Shown here: one piece after another, positions 19,568-27,842 of the stretch
How positions within the stretch are numbered: the stretch's first letter is position 1
How the letters are laid out: every line of letters begins with the position of its first letter
Assembly: GCF_014489575.1 (NCBI RefSeq)
Contig: NZ_CP060789.1
Span: forward strand, 3,720,001 to 3,784,000
Direction: 5' to 3'
Length of the DNA: 64,000 bases
From: Tessaracoccus defluvii
GTDB taxonomy: Bacteria > Actinomycetota > Actinomycetes > Propionibacteriales > Propionibacteriaceae
Program-made: the position numbers and the translations under genes
Notes under the pieces: model-generated
The model's input: the letters and a program-made list of their open reading frames with translations, nothing else
Databases searched by the model: none
Told to the model about the DNA's origin: nothing

Positions 19568-21129
19568 CGTGCGCCTCCGTAGTAGTCGGCGCCACGCACG
19601 TACCCGACCGGCCCACCGTCGCCGTTCTCTGGTCGAGTCTGGGGTCTCTGCCTGCCGGTGTGGTCCTGGTTGGTTTCCAGGATCGGTCTCAGATGGGCGT
19701 AGCGGGGTGAGCGGACCCGGGAGGCCAGCGCGGTCTGGCAGGCGGCTTCGAGGCGTTCGGTCGAGTAGCGGCGGGTCAGGCGCAGGACCGCGAGCGCGGC
19801 ATCGAGGCCCTGCTCATCGACGGGGACGGACTCGAAGATCCGGTTGACCACTGTGAGCGTGTTCTCCCCGACGCGGCCGGCCCACTGGCGGACCCTGGCC
19901 GCGTCCCATTGCCGGTAGCGGGGCCCGTCAGGCAGGTCGGCGTCGTGGGTGCGGTACTGGTTGAACACTCCTGGGGGTGCGAGCAGGTGGCTGGTCAGCC
20001 GCGTGTGACCGGTGAACACCTCGAGCGTCGTGTCGGTGACCCGCAGATCGACACTGCGACCGATGCGGGTGTAGGGGACGGAGTAGAAGTTCTTCTCCCA
20101 CACCACATGCCCATTCTTCTGGACTCGACGCCCGTAGACCCAGCGGCTGATCTCGAACCCGACCGCGGGCAGCGGCCGCAGCAGCGGTTTCTCCTCCGCT
20201 TCGAACACGCTCAGGCGTGATCCCGCCCTCTTCTGGAAGGGTTCACGGTTGTAGGCCTCCACCCGCTGGTAGACCGCCGCGCGCAGCTCGGCCAGGGTCG
20301 CGAAGCGGCGGTCCCGGAGCCCGGCGATCACCCACGTCGCGACATGCGCGACCGTGTTCTCGACGCTGGCCTTGTCCTTCGGCTTCCGGACCCTGCCGGG
20401 CAGCACCGCCGCCGAGTAGTGCGCCGCCAACTCCCGATAGGCATCGTTGAGGACCACCTCACCCTCGGCCGGGTGCTTGATCACCCCGGTCTTCAGGTTG
20501 TCCGGAACGATCCGCGGGACCGAGCCGCCGAACCAGTCGAACATCGCCACATGCGCCCGCAGCCACGTGTCCTGCCGCATATCCAGCGCAGGCTCGACGA
20601 ACGCGTACCGGGAGAACGGCAACGTGGCCACGAACAAGTAGACCCGCCGCTGCTGCCCGGTCACCGGATCAGTCAACTGCATCGTCGGCCCGGACCAGTC
20701 GACCTCGATGCTCTGCCCGGCCTTGTGACCGATCCGCGACGCCGCCCCGCTGACCAGGACATGCTGCTGATAGTTCTTGCAGAACCGGTCATAGCCCATC
20801 GCCGTCGACCCCTCCGCCCGGCACCTGTCGACGTACTCGCCATGGAGCAGCTTCAACGTCACCCCAACCCGGGCGAGCTCCCGATGCACCGACGCCCAGT
20901 CCGGCTGCGCATGCACGCTCTCATGCTCCCCACGACCCGGGAACAGTCGGGCATACACCGCGGCCTCGTCCAGGTCGGCCACATCATCCCAGCCCACACC
21001 CTCCCGGTCTGCGGCCTCGATCACCGCCGTCACGCTATGACGCGACATCCCCTGCGCGGCGATCTGCCGGCCCGAGAACCCCTCCTCACGCAGCCGAAGC
21101 ACCAGCTTCGCTTTGATCTTGCGTACCAT
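19564..21129 (-). CDS. istA: IS21-family transposase IstA
   Basis: A 521-residue DDE transposase. ATG 21129 is chosen because AAGGAG lies 9 nt upstream; the frame is open further up to 21192 without a good start. The N-terminus has an HTH for end recognition (LREEGFSGRQIAAQGMSRHS). The catalytic region starts at SIEVDWSG (first Asp, about 135) and continues through RIVPDNLKTGV (second Asp) and KDKASVENTV (Glu). The C-terminal beta-rich domain is complete. It is followed directly by istB. Confidence 0.95.
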   Translation of the reverse strand: MVRKIKAKLVLRLREEGFSGRQIAAQGMSRHSVTAVIEAADREGVGWDDVADLDEAAVYARLFPGRGEHESVHAQPDWASVHRELARVGVTLKLLHGEYVDRCRAEGSTAMGYDRFCKNYQQHVLVSGAASRIGHKAGQSIEVDWSGPTMQLTDPVTGQQRRVYLFVATLPFSRYAFVEPALDMRQDTWLRAHVAMFDWFGGSVPRIVPDNLKTGVIKHPAEGEVVLNDAYRELAAHYSAAVLPGRVRKPKDKASVENTVAHVATWVIAGLRDRRFATLAELRAAVYQRVEAYNREPFQKRAGSRLSVFEAEEKPLLRPLPAVGFEISRWVYGRRVQKNGHVVWEKNFYSVPYTRIGRSVDLRVTDTTLEVFTGHTRLTSHLLAPPGVFNQYRTHDADLPDGPRYRQWDAARVRQWAGRVGENTLTVVNRIFESVPVDEQGLDAALAVLRLTRRYSTERLEAACQTALASRVRSPRYAHLRPILETNQDHTGRQRPQTRPENGDGGPVGYVRGADYYGGAR

Positions 21130-21279
21130 CCCAATCACTCCTTCTGCCGCGTGATAGGCCACACGGCAGAAGGAGCCTACGAACCCCCACACCCGGCCCT
21201 CACCGACACGATCAGGTGGCGCTCAACCCCACGAACCCCCGTCCAAGCAGATGGCGCTCAACCGCAATACCGCTGGCGC

Positions 21280-21976
21280 TCAGAAGACCGAATACTCACA
21301 CGCTACGGTTTTCGCGGCGCTGGTCAGCAGGATACGCATCCGGTAGTTCTCGGCGTTGCGGAAGCCACGGCCGATGCGTTTGATGTTCTTGATGCCGGTG
21401 TTCGCGGCCTCGACCCGGGCGGTGGTCGCGCCGGTGACGATGAGGACCTCGATCGCGTCCCACCAGGTCACGACGGTGTCGTAGAGCTTGGTCGCCTCGG
21501 GCATGTTCGCGATCTGGACGAAGTAGCCCATCCGCATCCGTTCGTTCCAGGCCTGGGCGAGGGTGTCGGTGGCCAGCAGGCGGCGGAGCTGCTCCTTGAT
21601 GCCCCAGGCGGCGGAGAGCTCGTCGGTGGGGTCATCGGTGCGGAATACCCTCTCCAACCGCTCCCACGCCCTCGGGGTGAGGGTGTCAGCGCCGCGCAGC
21701 AGGAGCATCCGGTGCGCCCAGGCCGGGTCATCCTTCCGACCCCGGCGACCGTGATGGGTGCGGGCCAGGCGTTGCCGCACGGCGGTGACCATGTCGTTCC
21801 CGAGCTTGACGAGGTGGAACTTGTCGACCGAGACCGCAGCGCGGGGCAGGTAGGTCCGCAGTGCTTTGCGGAACGCGGCCTCCGTCGGGCAGGTCGATCG
21901 CGTCTGTGACGCGGTAATCGGGCAAGTTGAAGATCGTGCTCGCAGCATCACGCTGCGAACCAGTATTCTCGTGCAC
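21280..21976 (-). pseudogene. ISL3-family transposase remnant
   Basis: The conserved C-terminal half is readable (AAVSVDKFHLVKLGNDMV, TTARVEAANTGIKNIKRIGRGFRN, NYRMRILL), with the late DDE region of ISL3 transposases. The true N-terminus (ATG 21976; GSQRDAASTIFNLPDYRV) is in another frame and joins the C-terminal part near 21890. The zinc-finger, HTH and early catalytic regions between them are deleted, so only about 230 of some 420 residues remain. The last few codons and the stop now run into the IS21 end. Confidence 0.88.
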
Positions 21977-22090
21977 AGGCTCGTGGTCCTCTGAGGTGTG
22001 GATGTCTTGACAACACCCATCACAGCAGGACCACGGGCCGTTCTACGCCAGCGACGCGACGCTCTCCTTCACCACGAACCTTGAAGAGCC

Positions 22091-22098
22091 GGATATCG
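22091..22098. repeat. right target-site duplication of the ISL3 element
   Basis: GGATATCG at 22091-22098 is the second copy of the 8-bp sequence at 18637-18644 and directly abuts the right terminal repeat. Confidence 0.9.
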
Positions 22099-22279
22099 TG
22101 GCCGCGCTCGACGCGACCACCTGGCCGGCGTCGGAGGCTGTCCAGTTGCGGATTACGACGTCCTCGACAGGGGCTGGCGTCTCGCGGAAGTCGGCCGGAT
22201 CGATCCGTCGGCCGCCGCGTCTAGTGAGGTGAATGGCGGGCAGGTTCGGTGTGTCGACGTCCCTAGGCAGGTCCCACAC
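22091..22279 (-). pseudogene. small operon gene (about 72 residues) split by the ISL3 element
   Basis: From GTG 22279 the frame encodes PAIHLTRRGGRRIDPADF and then VEDVVIRNWTASDAGQVV before running into the ISL3 end. Joining across the target duplication to 18636 continues the frame for a few codons (SSHRQQQGSQ) to TAA at 18607-18609, which overlaps the ATG of the prepilin-peptidase-like gene. Its start overlaps the end of the cysteine-peptidase gene (stop at 22263). It was therefore a coupled small gene in a four-gene operon. No family is recognised. Confidence 0.6.
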
Positions 22280-23777
22280 CCCCGCTCAGCACACGGGTGG
22301 GGGCCGAAGCACTCCTCACTGCCAGTGGGTCATCGGGGTCTTCGAGGATGCATGTCGCCCCGTGGACCCACGCCGCAATCCATGAAGGATCCCGATCAGA
22401 CGACGTGGCATCCATGACGGCCTCTGCCACCACGCAAGGTCCGTCCGCCTGACGAGCATTGCGGTCGACCGCCTCGACAACGACTACGAACCGCGGCATC
22501 TGGGTGAGCCTGAGCATCGCCACCGTGGCGTTGCTGTGACCCCGCGCCGCCAAAGCAGCCTTGTAGTCGCAAGAACGTGCGACGTATGTGCGAAATGTCA
22601 GTGCACTCTGTGCCGCCAGATCAGCGAGGGATGGCACCTCTTGCGACAGCTTCGTCGCGAGCGGAGAGGCCAGAGCCGACGACCCCGCAAGTAACCCGAC
22701 ACCTGCCTTCTTCTCTGCTGCCTCGGGCAGCAACCATGCGGTTGGGGGCATGGGCACATGTAACGTGCGCCACGGTCCGTAATCGCGAGGCGCACCAGTG
22801 ACAGGATGTATGAGACTGTCATTCAGGGGATCGTTTACGGGGAGGTACGGCCCCTGCTGATCGTCGTGGCGCACCAACCGAATCTGACCTGCCTCACGCC
22901 ACCAGCCACAGAGAACGAATGCGTGGTCGCGAGTCCCAACCAAGACCGGGAAGCCCCCGTTGAGGTGTCGGCATGCCGTCGACACGATCCGCGTGTCCCA
23001 CGTCCCAGGATCGGCCCCGGGGACACCGGCTGGCGGGGGGAACTGACCGGGCAGTTCGGCGTGTGGCAGCATTCCGATCATGTAGAACATAGGAGGCGTT
23101 CCATGCCGGCGAAACAGATCGCTGAGCTGCTGAACCGTGAGTCCCTGGTTGGGGAACGCGCGATGTGGGCTCAGGCTGGCATCAGCGGTTTCAGCCAGCT
23201 CCGCGATGGTTAAGGGTGCGCAGTAGCGCCTCAGTGCAGCCGTGTAGTGGCAAGACCAGGCGGCAGCATGGGCGCACACGCCAAGGGTGGTGTCTTGCTC
23301 GGCGAACGGAACTGCTACTACTGACAGCTCCTGCCCAAACAGGTGGATCGTCTCAGCCACGGCAGTGCGCACTGCCAGCCTAAGGTCGGGGGGTGGCACC
23401 AGCATCGCCTTCACCACAGCACTCAGCCGCGGGGGTCTGACCACCACGTACCCCAGGTAACCCACCTCGTCCGGCAGCGTTGTTAGCTGGCTGACGTCCA
23501 ACTCTGAGTCGAAGAAGTGGATGCGGTGCGCCCAATCCGGTACGTGGGGGAACGTGCGGCTGTGCAGCCGGGAGTACTCGCGGCGGTAATCGGGTCCCAA
23601 GTAGCGTGTCTCGATGACCGCGCACCTGGCTCCAGATAGCTCGGCCACTTGGAAACACCGAAGAAGTGGGAGGTCGTTCAAACGGCCGCAGTAGCCGATC
23701 TTCAGTTCATCCCACCCGGCGGGATCGAGGCTCACGATCCGCGCAGGCGCTGGCACGTCCCAGTCGCTCGTCCTCAC
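22263..23777 (-). CDS. papain/C39-like cysteine peptidase, accessory operon
   Basis: A 504-residue cytosolic-looking protein with no signal peptide. Its middle part has a papain-fold arrangement: nucleophile region LGVCAHAAAW (C168), later GTRDHAFVLCGW (H285), then VRHDDQQGPY (D305 or D306), the Cys-His-Asp order of C39-like and related peptidases. The N-terminal 150 residues and the last 130 are unassigned. The GTG start overlaps the stop of the DUF5343-like gene (GTGA), and the stop overlaps the next small gene, so the operon is tightly coupled. Substrates are unknown; a conflict-system peptidase acting on a partner protein is a guess from context. Confidence 0.8.
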   Translation of the reverse strand: MRTSDWDVPAPARIVSLDPAGWDELKIGYCGRLNDLPLLRCFQVAELSGARCAVIETRYLGPDYRREYSRLHSRTFPHVPDWAHRIHFFDSELDVSQLTTLPDEVGYLGYVVVRPPRLSAVVKAMLVPPPDLRLAVRTAVAETIHLFGQELSVVAVPFAEQDTTLGVCAHAAAWSCHYTAALRRYCAPLTIAELAETADASLSPHRAFPNQGLTVQQLSDLFRRHGTPPMFYMIGMLPHAELPGQFPPPAGVPGADPGTWDTRIVSTACRHLNGGFPVLVGTRDHAFVLCGWWREAGQIRLVRHDDQQGPYLPVNDPLNDSLIHPVTGAPRDYGPWRTLHVPMPPTAWLLPEAAEKKAGVGLLAGSSALASPLATKLSQEVPSLADLAAQSALTFRTYVARSCDYKAALAARGHSNATVAMLRLTQMPRFVVVVEAVDRNARQADGPCVVAEAVMDATSSDRDPSWIAAWVHGATCILEDPDDPLAVRSASAPTRVLSGGVGPA

Positions 23778-24496
23778 TGTGCCAACTTCCCTTCAGCCAG
23801 CGACGACAGCTCTTCGCGAGGTGAGCTGTCCTGGTACTCGTCAAGCTGGTCAACCAGGCCGAACACGAAGCTGCGGTCCTCGCGGCTAAGTTCCATGAAC
23901 GTTGTGGAGCAGCTGATTGTGAGGGTGCCACCCGACCGGAGCTGAACGGTGCGCTGCTCCGCCGCAGTGCTGGACGGCTGCGTGTCTTCGGTGCTCAAGA
24001 GCGGCGCGGCCTTTGGACGGGTTCTCCTTCGAGGAGAGCCGTTGGTCGCGCGACCGGGCTGCGGGCTCCGGAAGTGGGGACTGAGCTCGATCTCTGCGGC
24101 TGCACAAGCGTGCAAGAAGAAGGTGATGGCCTTGCGCAGGGTGCTGCCTTGATACCCGCTCGGTGAGAAGGACTCCGCGAGTTGCGCTGCCGTGCCCTGC
24201 TGGGAGGAAAGCGCTAGTTGTTCGGCGTAGAACTGGCCGACGATGGCTGCCATCTCCGCCTTGAAGGAGGCCTCATCGCGGGCGAGTGCGACGAGCTGGC
24301 GCGAGGCTCGGCCCTCCCCATCGATGAGCCCGAACAGGCGAAGCGTCTGCAACAGATACGTCTGTGTGCCACCGGCCATGCCGATCATCAGGGAGCGGTC
24401 GATGCGCGCCGGGATGCGTTCGGGGTTCAGCCCGGCTAGGAAGTTACGAAACGTACCGAATGCCATGTACGGCGGCACGAACTCCGCGTCAGACAT
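23774..24496 (-). CDS. DUF5343-like protein, first gene of the cysteine-peptidase operon
   Basis: A 240-residue protein starting at ATG 24496, which has AAAGGAG 7 nt upstream; longer frames to 24613 lack a good start. The N-terminal 130 residues (FVPPYMAFGTFRNFLAGLNP, MAGGTQTYLLQTLRLFGLID) match the pattern of DUF5343, a winged-helix-like domain found in accessory genes. A basic linker (SPRRRTRPKAAP) and a short C-terminal beta/alpha domain with LSREDRSFVFGLVDQL follow. It may be the DNA- or nucleic-acid-binding sensor of the operon. It is divergent from the small genes starting at 24603. Confidence 0.78.
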   Translation of the reverse strand: MSDAEFVPPYMAFGTFRNFLAGLNPERIPARIDRSLMIGMAGGTQTYLLQTLRLFGLIDGEGRASRQLVALARDEASFKAEMAAIVGQFYAEQLALSSQQGTAAQLAESFSPSGYQGSTLRKAITFFLHACAAAEIELSPHFRSPQPGRATNGSPRRRTRPKAAPLLSTEDTQPSSTAAEQRTVQLRSGGTLTISCSTTFMELSREDRSFVFGLVDQLDEYQDSSPREELSSLAEGKLAQ

Positions 24497-24602
24497 CGCA
24501 TACTCCTTTCGACAGCGAGCGACGCCATGGTGGCGCGCCTCTGCCATGAAGTATGCCACTGAACTGCTGGCACAGACAAGTACCCACGGCACGCTTGCTG
24601 GC

Positions 24603-24842
24603 ATGAGTGGCATGAATGATCATTGGTCTATGGATCAGATCGATTTGAAGCCGGGGATGAAGGTGCTTGCCCACACCGCTCTTGACGCCTGGGTGCCACT
24701 GACTGCGGCAACGCCGTCCCAGCAGGGCCGAGACTTTCAGGTGGTCTGGTTGTGCGAGGACGACGCATGGGATCCGGATGCGAAGCAGCCCCCGGCCAAC
24801 GTAATCCCGTGGCCGATTGAGGAAGTGAGGGCTCGCCCATGA
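24603..24842 (+). CDS. hypothetical small protein, 79 residues
   Basis: ATG 24603 (or 24612, 24630) opens a frame with a beta-strand-like start (LKPGMKVLAHTA) and a Trp/Asp-rich end (WLCEDDAWDPD, VIPWPIEEV). It overlaps the next gene by 4 bp (ATGA), so both are probably real. It is divergent from the DUF5343-like gene across about 100 bp. The function is not recognised. Confidence 0.6.
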   Translation: MSGMNDHWSMDQIDLKPGMKVLAHTALDAWVPLTAATPSQQGRDFQVVWLCEDDAWDPDAKQPPANVIPWPIEEVRARP

Positions 24843-25021
24843 CTGACGTCACAGTGGACTTGCTGATTCACGCGGAAGATCGTGAGCTAGCGCTCGATGG
24901 GGATGCTGCGCAGGACCTGTTCGAACCGCCCGATCCTGCCAGGCTCGCCGCCGAGCTCCAAGACATGGCTGACAAGAGGAGTCAAGTTGCGGCCGAAGCT
25001 GCGGCACTGCGGTTGGGGTAG
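24839..25021 (+). CDS. hypothetical small acidic protein, 60 residues
   Basis: Coupled to the preceding gene by an ATGA overlap. The product is acidic and helical (EDRELALDGDAAQDLFEPP, then an Ala/Leu-rich helix), a composition seen in small partner or antitoxin-like proteins, but no family is recognised. It lies antisense to a doubtful frame at 24849-25232, and only one of the two is likely real. Confidence 0.55.
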   Translation: MTDVTVDLLIHAEDRELALDGDAAQDLFEPPDPARLAAELQDMADKRSQVAAEAAALRLG

Positions 25022-25232
25022 CACAAGCAGGAGTTCGGTTGGAGGCAGCGAAGGGCATGGGGCGAAGGCTCAGCAACTGTCCACATTGAAGAGGTCGACA
25101 GGGGCCGGGCCCTTTGCCCCTGGGTGACACGGGCGCCGTGCGTTCGGCCACGGGTGGTCTTACTTGCTCAGGGGTCAAGCCGGAGATCTTGGTGAGGGTG
25201 TGTTGCACGGCGAGCCATTCGGGCCATGACAT
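24849..25232 (-). CDS. doubtful frame coupled to the Toprim gene, probably 3' truncated
   Basis: An ATG at 25232 overlaps the stop of the Toprim gene (TGATG). The first 40 residues (MSWPEWLAVQHTLTKISGLT) look like a genuine protein, but the rest loses coding character and runs under the small gene at 24839-25021. The best reading is a gene whose 3' part was lost when the neighbouring cassette was joined. Confidence 0.3.
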   Translation of the reverse strand: MSWPEWLAVQHTLTKISGLTPEQVRPPVAERTAPVSPRGKGPGPCRPLQCGQLLSLRPMPFAASNRTPACATPTAVPQLRPQLDSSCQPCLGARRRAWQDRAVRTGPAQHPHRALAHDLPRESASPL

Positions 25233-26911
25233 CACGGAGACATCGGCCCCCGGTCGAGGTACTGCCGTTCGGGGATCTGAGGGCCGTCCGGCGCAGCTAG
25301 GGCCATCGGGGCAACCGGATCGGAGAACGGTTCCGGGTGGCTGAGCCACTTGAGCCGGCTGGCCAGGTCGGCGGCAGGGAGGTCCGGGCTGAGGGGTCCT
25401 TCTTCGAGGGCGACGGCGATGGTTTCGGTGACGCGCAGCCAACGGGGGTCAGCGTCCTGGAATGCGGCGGCGAGTTGTGGCCAGTCGGGATCGGCGACGA
25501 GGCGAGGGTCGATCTCGTTGGCGAGAAGTTCCCAACGCCGGGTGTTCGCGACGGCGGTGAGTCGGTCCCGGACCTGAGAGGCCAGGTCGAGTTGCAGGTT
25601 GGCGACGCGGGCTGGGTCGTTGTTCCAGGCGCGGATGAACGATGTGACGGAGCTCCGGATGATGTCGGGGTCGAGACCGATCCGGTCCGCCACGGCTAAG
25701 ACGGACGGCTCCCACGTGTCGACGGGTTGGGCGGCGATGACAGGCGCTGCGGCAAGGGCCGCTTCGACTGGGGGCAGGTTGGTAAGGCGCTCGTCCATGA
25801 GGACATCGGCCAGTGGCCGAGCCTGGTCGAGGGCGTCAACGAGCTGCGGGGCGCTGCCGGTGGCCAGTAGTTCGGCGGGATCGGAGCCGTCAGGCAGGGC
25901 GGCATAGCGCGGCTGGAGGAGTTGCGGGGTCAGGATCCAGTAGTCGCGGTGCGCGGCGACCTGGCCGGCCACGTCCGCGTCGGTGGCGATGATCAGATCG
26001 GCGCCGTAGCGACGGAGTTGGGTGGCTTGTTCGCTGGTCAGGTTGGTTCCGAGCGGGGCGACGCCAACGTAGCGCCCTTGGCTGGCGCGGGTGACGGCGA
26101 TGGCGTCGGTGGGTCCTTCGACGACGACGGGGATGCCGCCTGCGTCCAGGCGGCGTGCTCCGGCGACGAACAGCTGGGCTCGCTTGTGGAACAGCAGCGT
26201 CTCGGCGGTGTTGAGGTACTTCGGTCCAGCGTGGTCGAGGTCGGTCGCGTCGGGGTGGCGGCGTCCGACGAAGCCGAGCACCTGCTGGTCGTGAACGATG
26301 GGGAACACGGCTCGGTCGCGGAACCGGTCGATGAGGCGTCCGGTGGAGGCGGTGACCGCGAGGCCGGAGGCGAGCAACTCGTCGTTGTTGACGCCGTGAC
26401 GGTGGAGGTGCGCGACAAGGCTGGTCCAGCCGGCGGGGGCGTAACCGGGGCGGATGTCCGGGTCGTCGGTGATGTCGGCGCCGAACCGTCCGGCCAGGTA
26501 GGGCTGGGCCCACGAGCCGCGGTAGCGGTCCTGGTAGAACTCCAGCGCGAGTTCGTTGACGGCCGCGAGGCGCTCGGGGTGTGGGGCCTGGCGCGCCAGG
26601 CGTCGGCGCGGTCGAGTTGCGCGTTGAGGTCCGCGTAAGTAAGAGATCTCTGGCGGCGTCATTACGCGTCGCTCGATGGCCTCCCATGTGAAGGCCAGGT
26701 TCGGCTCGACCTCGTCGACCTGGTCGTCCTCAGTTGTCGCGCTGGCGGCGTCACCGAGGTCGGCGTGCGGCGTCCAGTGCTCGTCCGGGGCGGCGCGACC
26801 TGGGAATGTTCGGATGAACTCCCCGCCGCAGTCAACGTTGATGCGGCTATGCCGCCACTTGATAGCAGCGACGAAGTGGAGATCCGCTTCAAGGAGCTCT
26901 TCACCAACCAA
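25232..26911 (-). CDS. Toprim-domain primase-like protein of a mobile element
   Basis: The central region matches DnaG-type primase cores found on actinobacterial mobile elements: RYRGSWAQPYLAGRFG, then GFVGRRHPDATDLDHAGPKYLN, then the Toprim domain with VVEGPTDAIAV (Glu about 265) and ATDADVAG (the DxD, about 307). The N-terminal CHC2 zinc finger of chromosomal DnaG is absent. The start is uncertain: TTG 26911 is the longest, and the first 80 residues do not match anything known, so the gene may be truncated. The C-terminal 200 residues are helical. A role in element replication or transfer priming is inferred. Confidence 0.8.
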   Translation of the reverse strand: MVGEELLEADLHFVAAIKWRHSRINVDCGGEFIRTFPGRAAPDEHWTPHADLGDAASATTEDDQVDEVEPNLAFTWEAIERRVMTPPEISYLRGPQRATRPRRRLARQAPHPERLAAVNELALEFYQDRYRGSWAQPYLAGRFGADITDDPDIRPGYAPAGWTSLVAHLHRHGVNNDELLASGLAVTASTGRLIDRFRDRAVFPIVHDQQVLGFVGRRHPDATDLDHAGPKYLNTAETLLFHKRAQLFVAGARRLDAGGIPVVVEGPTDAIAVTRASQGRYVGVAPLGTNLTSEQATQLRRYGADLIIATDADVAGQVAAHRDYWILTPQLLQPRYAALPDGSDPAELLATGSAPQLVDALDQARPLADVLMDERLTNLPPVEAALAAAPVIAAQPVDTWEPSVLAVADRIGLDPDIIRSSVTSFIRAWNNDPARVANLQLDLASQVRDRLTAVANTRRWELLANEIDPRLVADPDWPQLAAAFQDADPRWLRVTETIAVALEEGPLSPDLPAADLASRLKWLSHPEPFSDPVAPMALAAPDGPQIPERQYLDRGPMSP

Positions 26912-26995
26912 GAAGCCTGGGCTGTGCTGGAGCCCGCCCCTCTCAGCGAGGAGTAAAGCGTGGAACCAGCGGGATAGGCGGATGCCCGCTGAGGA

Positions 26996-27370
26996 TTAGG
27001 CTTGCTCCTCAGAGTCGCCGTCGGCGAAGTGCAGCAACGCCATGTTGTCGGGCAACTCGCCGGAGTCGAGCAGTCTGCTCGGATCCGCACCGTGTTCGAT
27101 CGCGCGGCGCACCAGATGTCCAGTTGCTGCCCTCGCGAGGTGACCAGGCTCCCAAATCGTTCCGGTGACACGCTCGCGCTGATCTCCATGCTCAGCACGT
27201 CGCCGATTCTCGACTTCCCTCGAGAGCTCGCTCATGCACTCATCGAACTCCCGCTCATTGTCGAAGGCGCTGACCAGCACATGACGGCGTTCTCGGCGGA
27301 GTGGGTCGTAGCGGTAGTGGTGTACAACCCACCGCATCATCGAATCGTCCTGCGGATCCACCCTTGACAT
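26996..27370 (-). CDS. hypothetical protein, 124 residues
   Basis: ATG 27370 opens a frame encoding a charged protein (VVHHYRYDPLRRERRHVLVS, FDNEREFDECMSELSREVENRR, GDQRERVTGTIWEPG). It lies upstream of and in the same direction as the Toprim gene, and may belong to the same mobile-element module. No named domain is recognised. Confidence 0.65.
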   Translation of the reverse strand: MSRVDPQDDSMMRWVVHHYRYDPLRRERRHVLVSAFDNEREFDECMSELSREVENRRRAEHGDQRERVTGTIWEPGHLARAATGHLVRRAIEHGADPSRLLDSGELPDNMALLHFADGDSEEQA

Positions 27371-27463
27371 GATCGAAACCTATCAGCGACCGGGCCCTGG
27401 GGGCGCTACCGCACTGATGGCGGGGTGAAAGCGATCGGATCAGCGCCAAAGGCACGAGTGACC

Positions 27464-27483
27464 CGCGGCAGATCCGGATGTTC
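27464..27483 (+). repeat. 20-bp direct repeat, copy 1, flanking hicAB
   Basis: CGCGGCAGATCCGGATGTTC occurs here and again at 28154-28173 in the same orientation. The hicBA pair lies exactly between the two copies, 690 bp apart, so they look like the edges of a mobile cassette. Confidence 0.85.
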
Positions 27484-27494
27484 CAGAGGCTCGC

Positions 27495-27842
27495 TCAGGA
27501 AGCTTCGGAGAGGCGTCGCACGACGTACTGGTTAAGGCTGAGGCGCTCTTCGGCAGCCTGGATCGCAAGCCGGCGATGCAGGCTTTCCCCGACCCGGAGA
27601 TTGAACTTGCCCGAGTAGCTCCGCTGAGAAAGAGGTTCGGGGAGGGCCTCACCCTCCGCCGTGAGATCGGCCAGGGTGTCGGCGACCAGGTCAACCATCC
27701 CCTTCAGGGCGGCCGATTGGGAGTCTGCGAGCCACGACAGCGACGGGAACTCCGCGCAGGTGGCGACGAACTCGCCATCTTCGACCGACCACGTCACCCG
27801 GTAGGTGTACCGGGACACGTCAACAGCCTGGGTCTGGGACAT
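27495..27842 (-). CDS. hicB: HicB-family antitoxin
   Basis: This 115-residue antitoxin neutralises the HicA RNase and represses the operon. The N-terminal half is the HicB-like RNase-H-type fold (YTYRVTWSVEDGEFVATCAEFPSLSWLADSQ) and the C-terminal part is a ribbon-helix-helix DNA-binding segment (GKFNLRVGESLHRRLAIQAAEERLSLNQYV). ATG 27842 is preceded by an in-frame GTG. It overlaps the end of hicA, and the pair sits between two 20-bp direct repeats. Confidence 0.9.
   Translation of the reverse strand: MSQTQAVDVSRYTYRVTWSVEDGEFVATCAEFPSLSWLADSQSAALKGMVDLVADTLADLTAEGEALPEPLSQRSYSGKFNLRVGESLHRRLAIQAAEERLSLNQYVVRRLSEAS

Larger units (their letters stand above)
18711..21285 (-). mobile_element. 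IS21-family insertion sequence, apparently intact
   Basis: The element encodes istA and istB in the usual overlapping order on the minus strand. Its ends carry several copies of a GAGCGCC / GGCGCTC motif (18711, 18781, 21213, 21251, 21272), like the multiple terminal repeats of IS21 elements. The 5-bp GACCG at 18706-18710 recurs at 21286-21290, giving the limits 18711 and 21285. Deleting this segment plus one GACCG restores an 8-bp inverted repeat (TGAGTATT ... AATACTCA) just past the ISL3 transposase, which supports these boundaries. The exact ends are uncertain by a base or two. Confidence 0.85.
18645..22090 (-). mobile_element. degenerate ISL3-family insertion sequence with a nested IS21 element
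   Basis: The ends are inverted repeats that begin GGCTCTTC and continue with GGTTCGTGGTGAA on each side (left from 18645, right from 22090 on the other strand), typical of ISL3. A perfect 8-bp target duplication flanks them. Without the nested IS21 copy (18711-21285) and its 5-bp duplication the element is only about 866 bp, well short of the usual 1.3-1.5 kb, because the transposase has lost most of its N-terminal half. It interrupts a small gene of the cysteine-peptidase operon. It is unlikely to move by itself, but the intact ends could be used in trans. Confidence 0.9.

Noticed and set aside
20344..21909. 521-codon plus-strand frame across istA and the ISL3 remnant
   Set aside because: It runs across two mobile elements of different origin and is the complement of well-supported transposase genes.
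26765..26956. Plus-strand 63-codon gene opposite the Toprim gene start
   Set aside because: Its end looks protein-like, but the minus-strand frame continues into clear primase sequence and the plus frame has no binding site or family; the region stays ambiguous.
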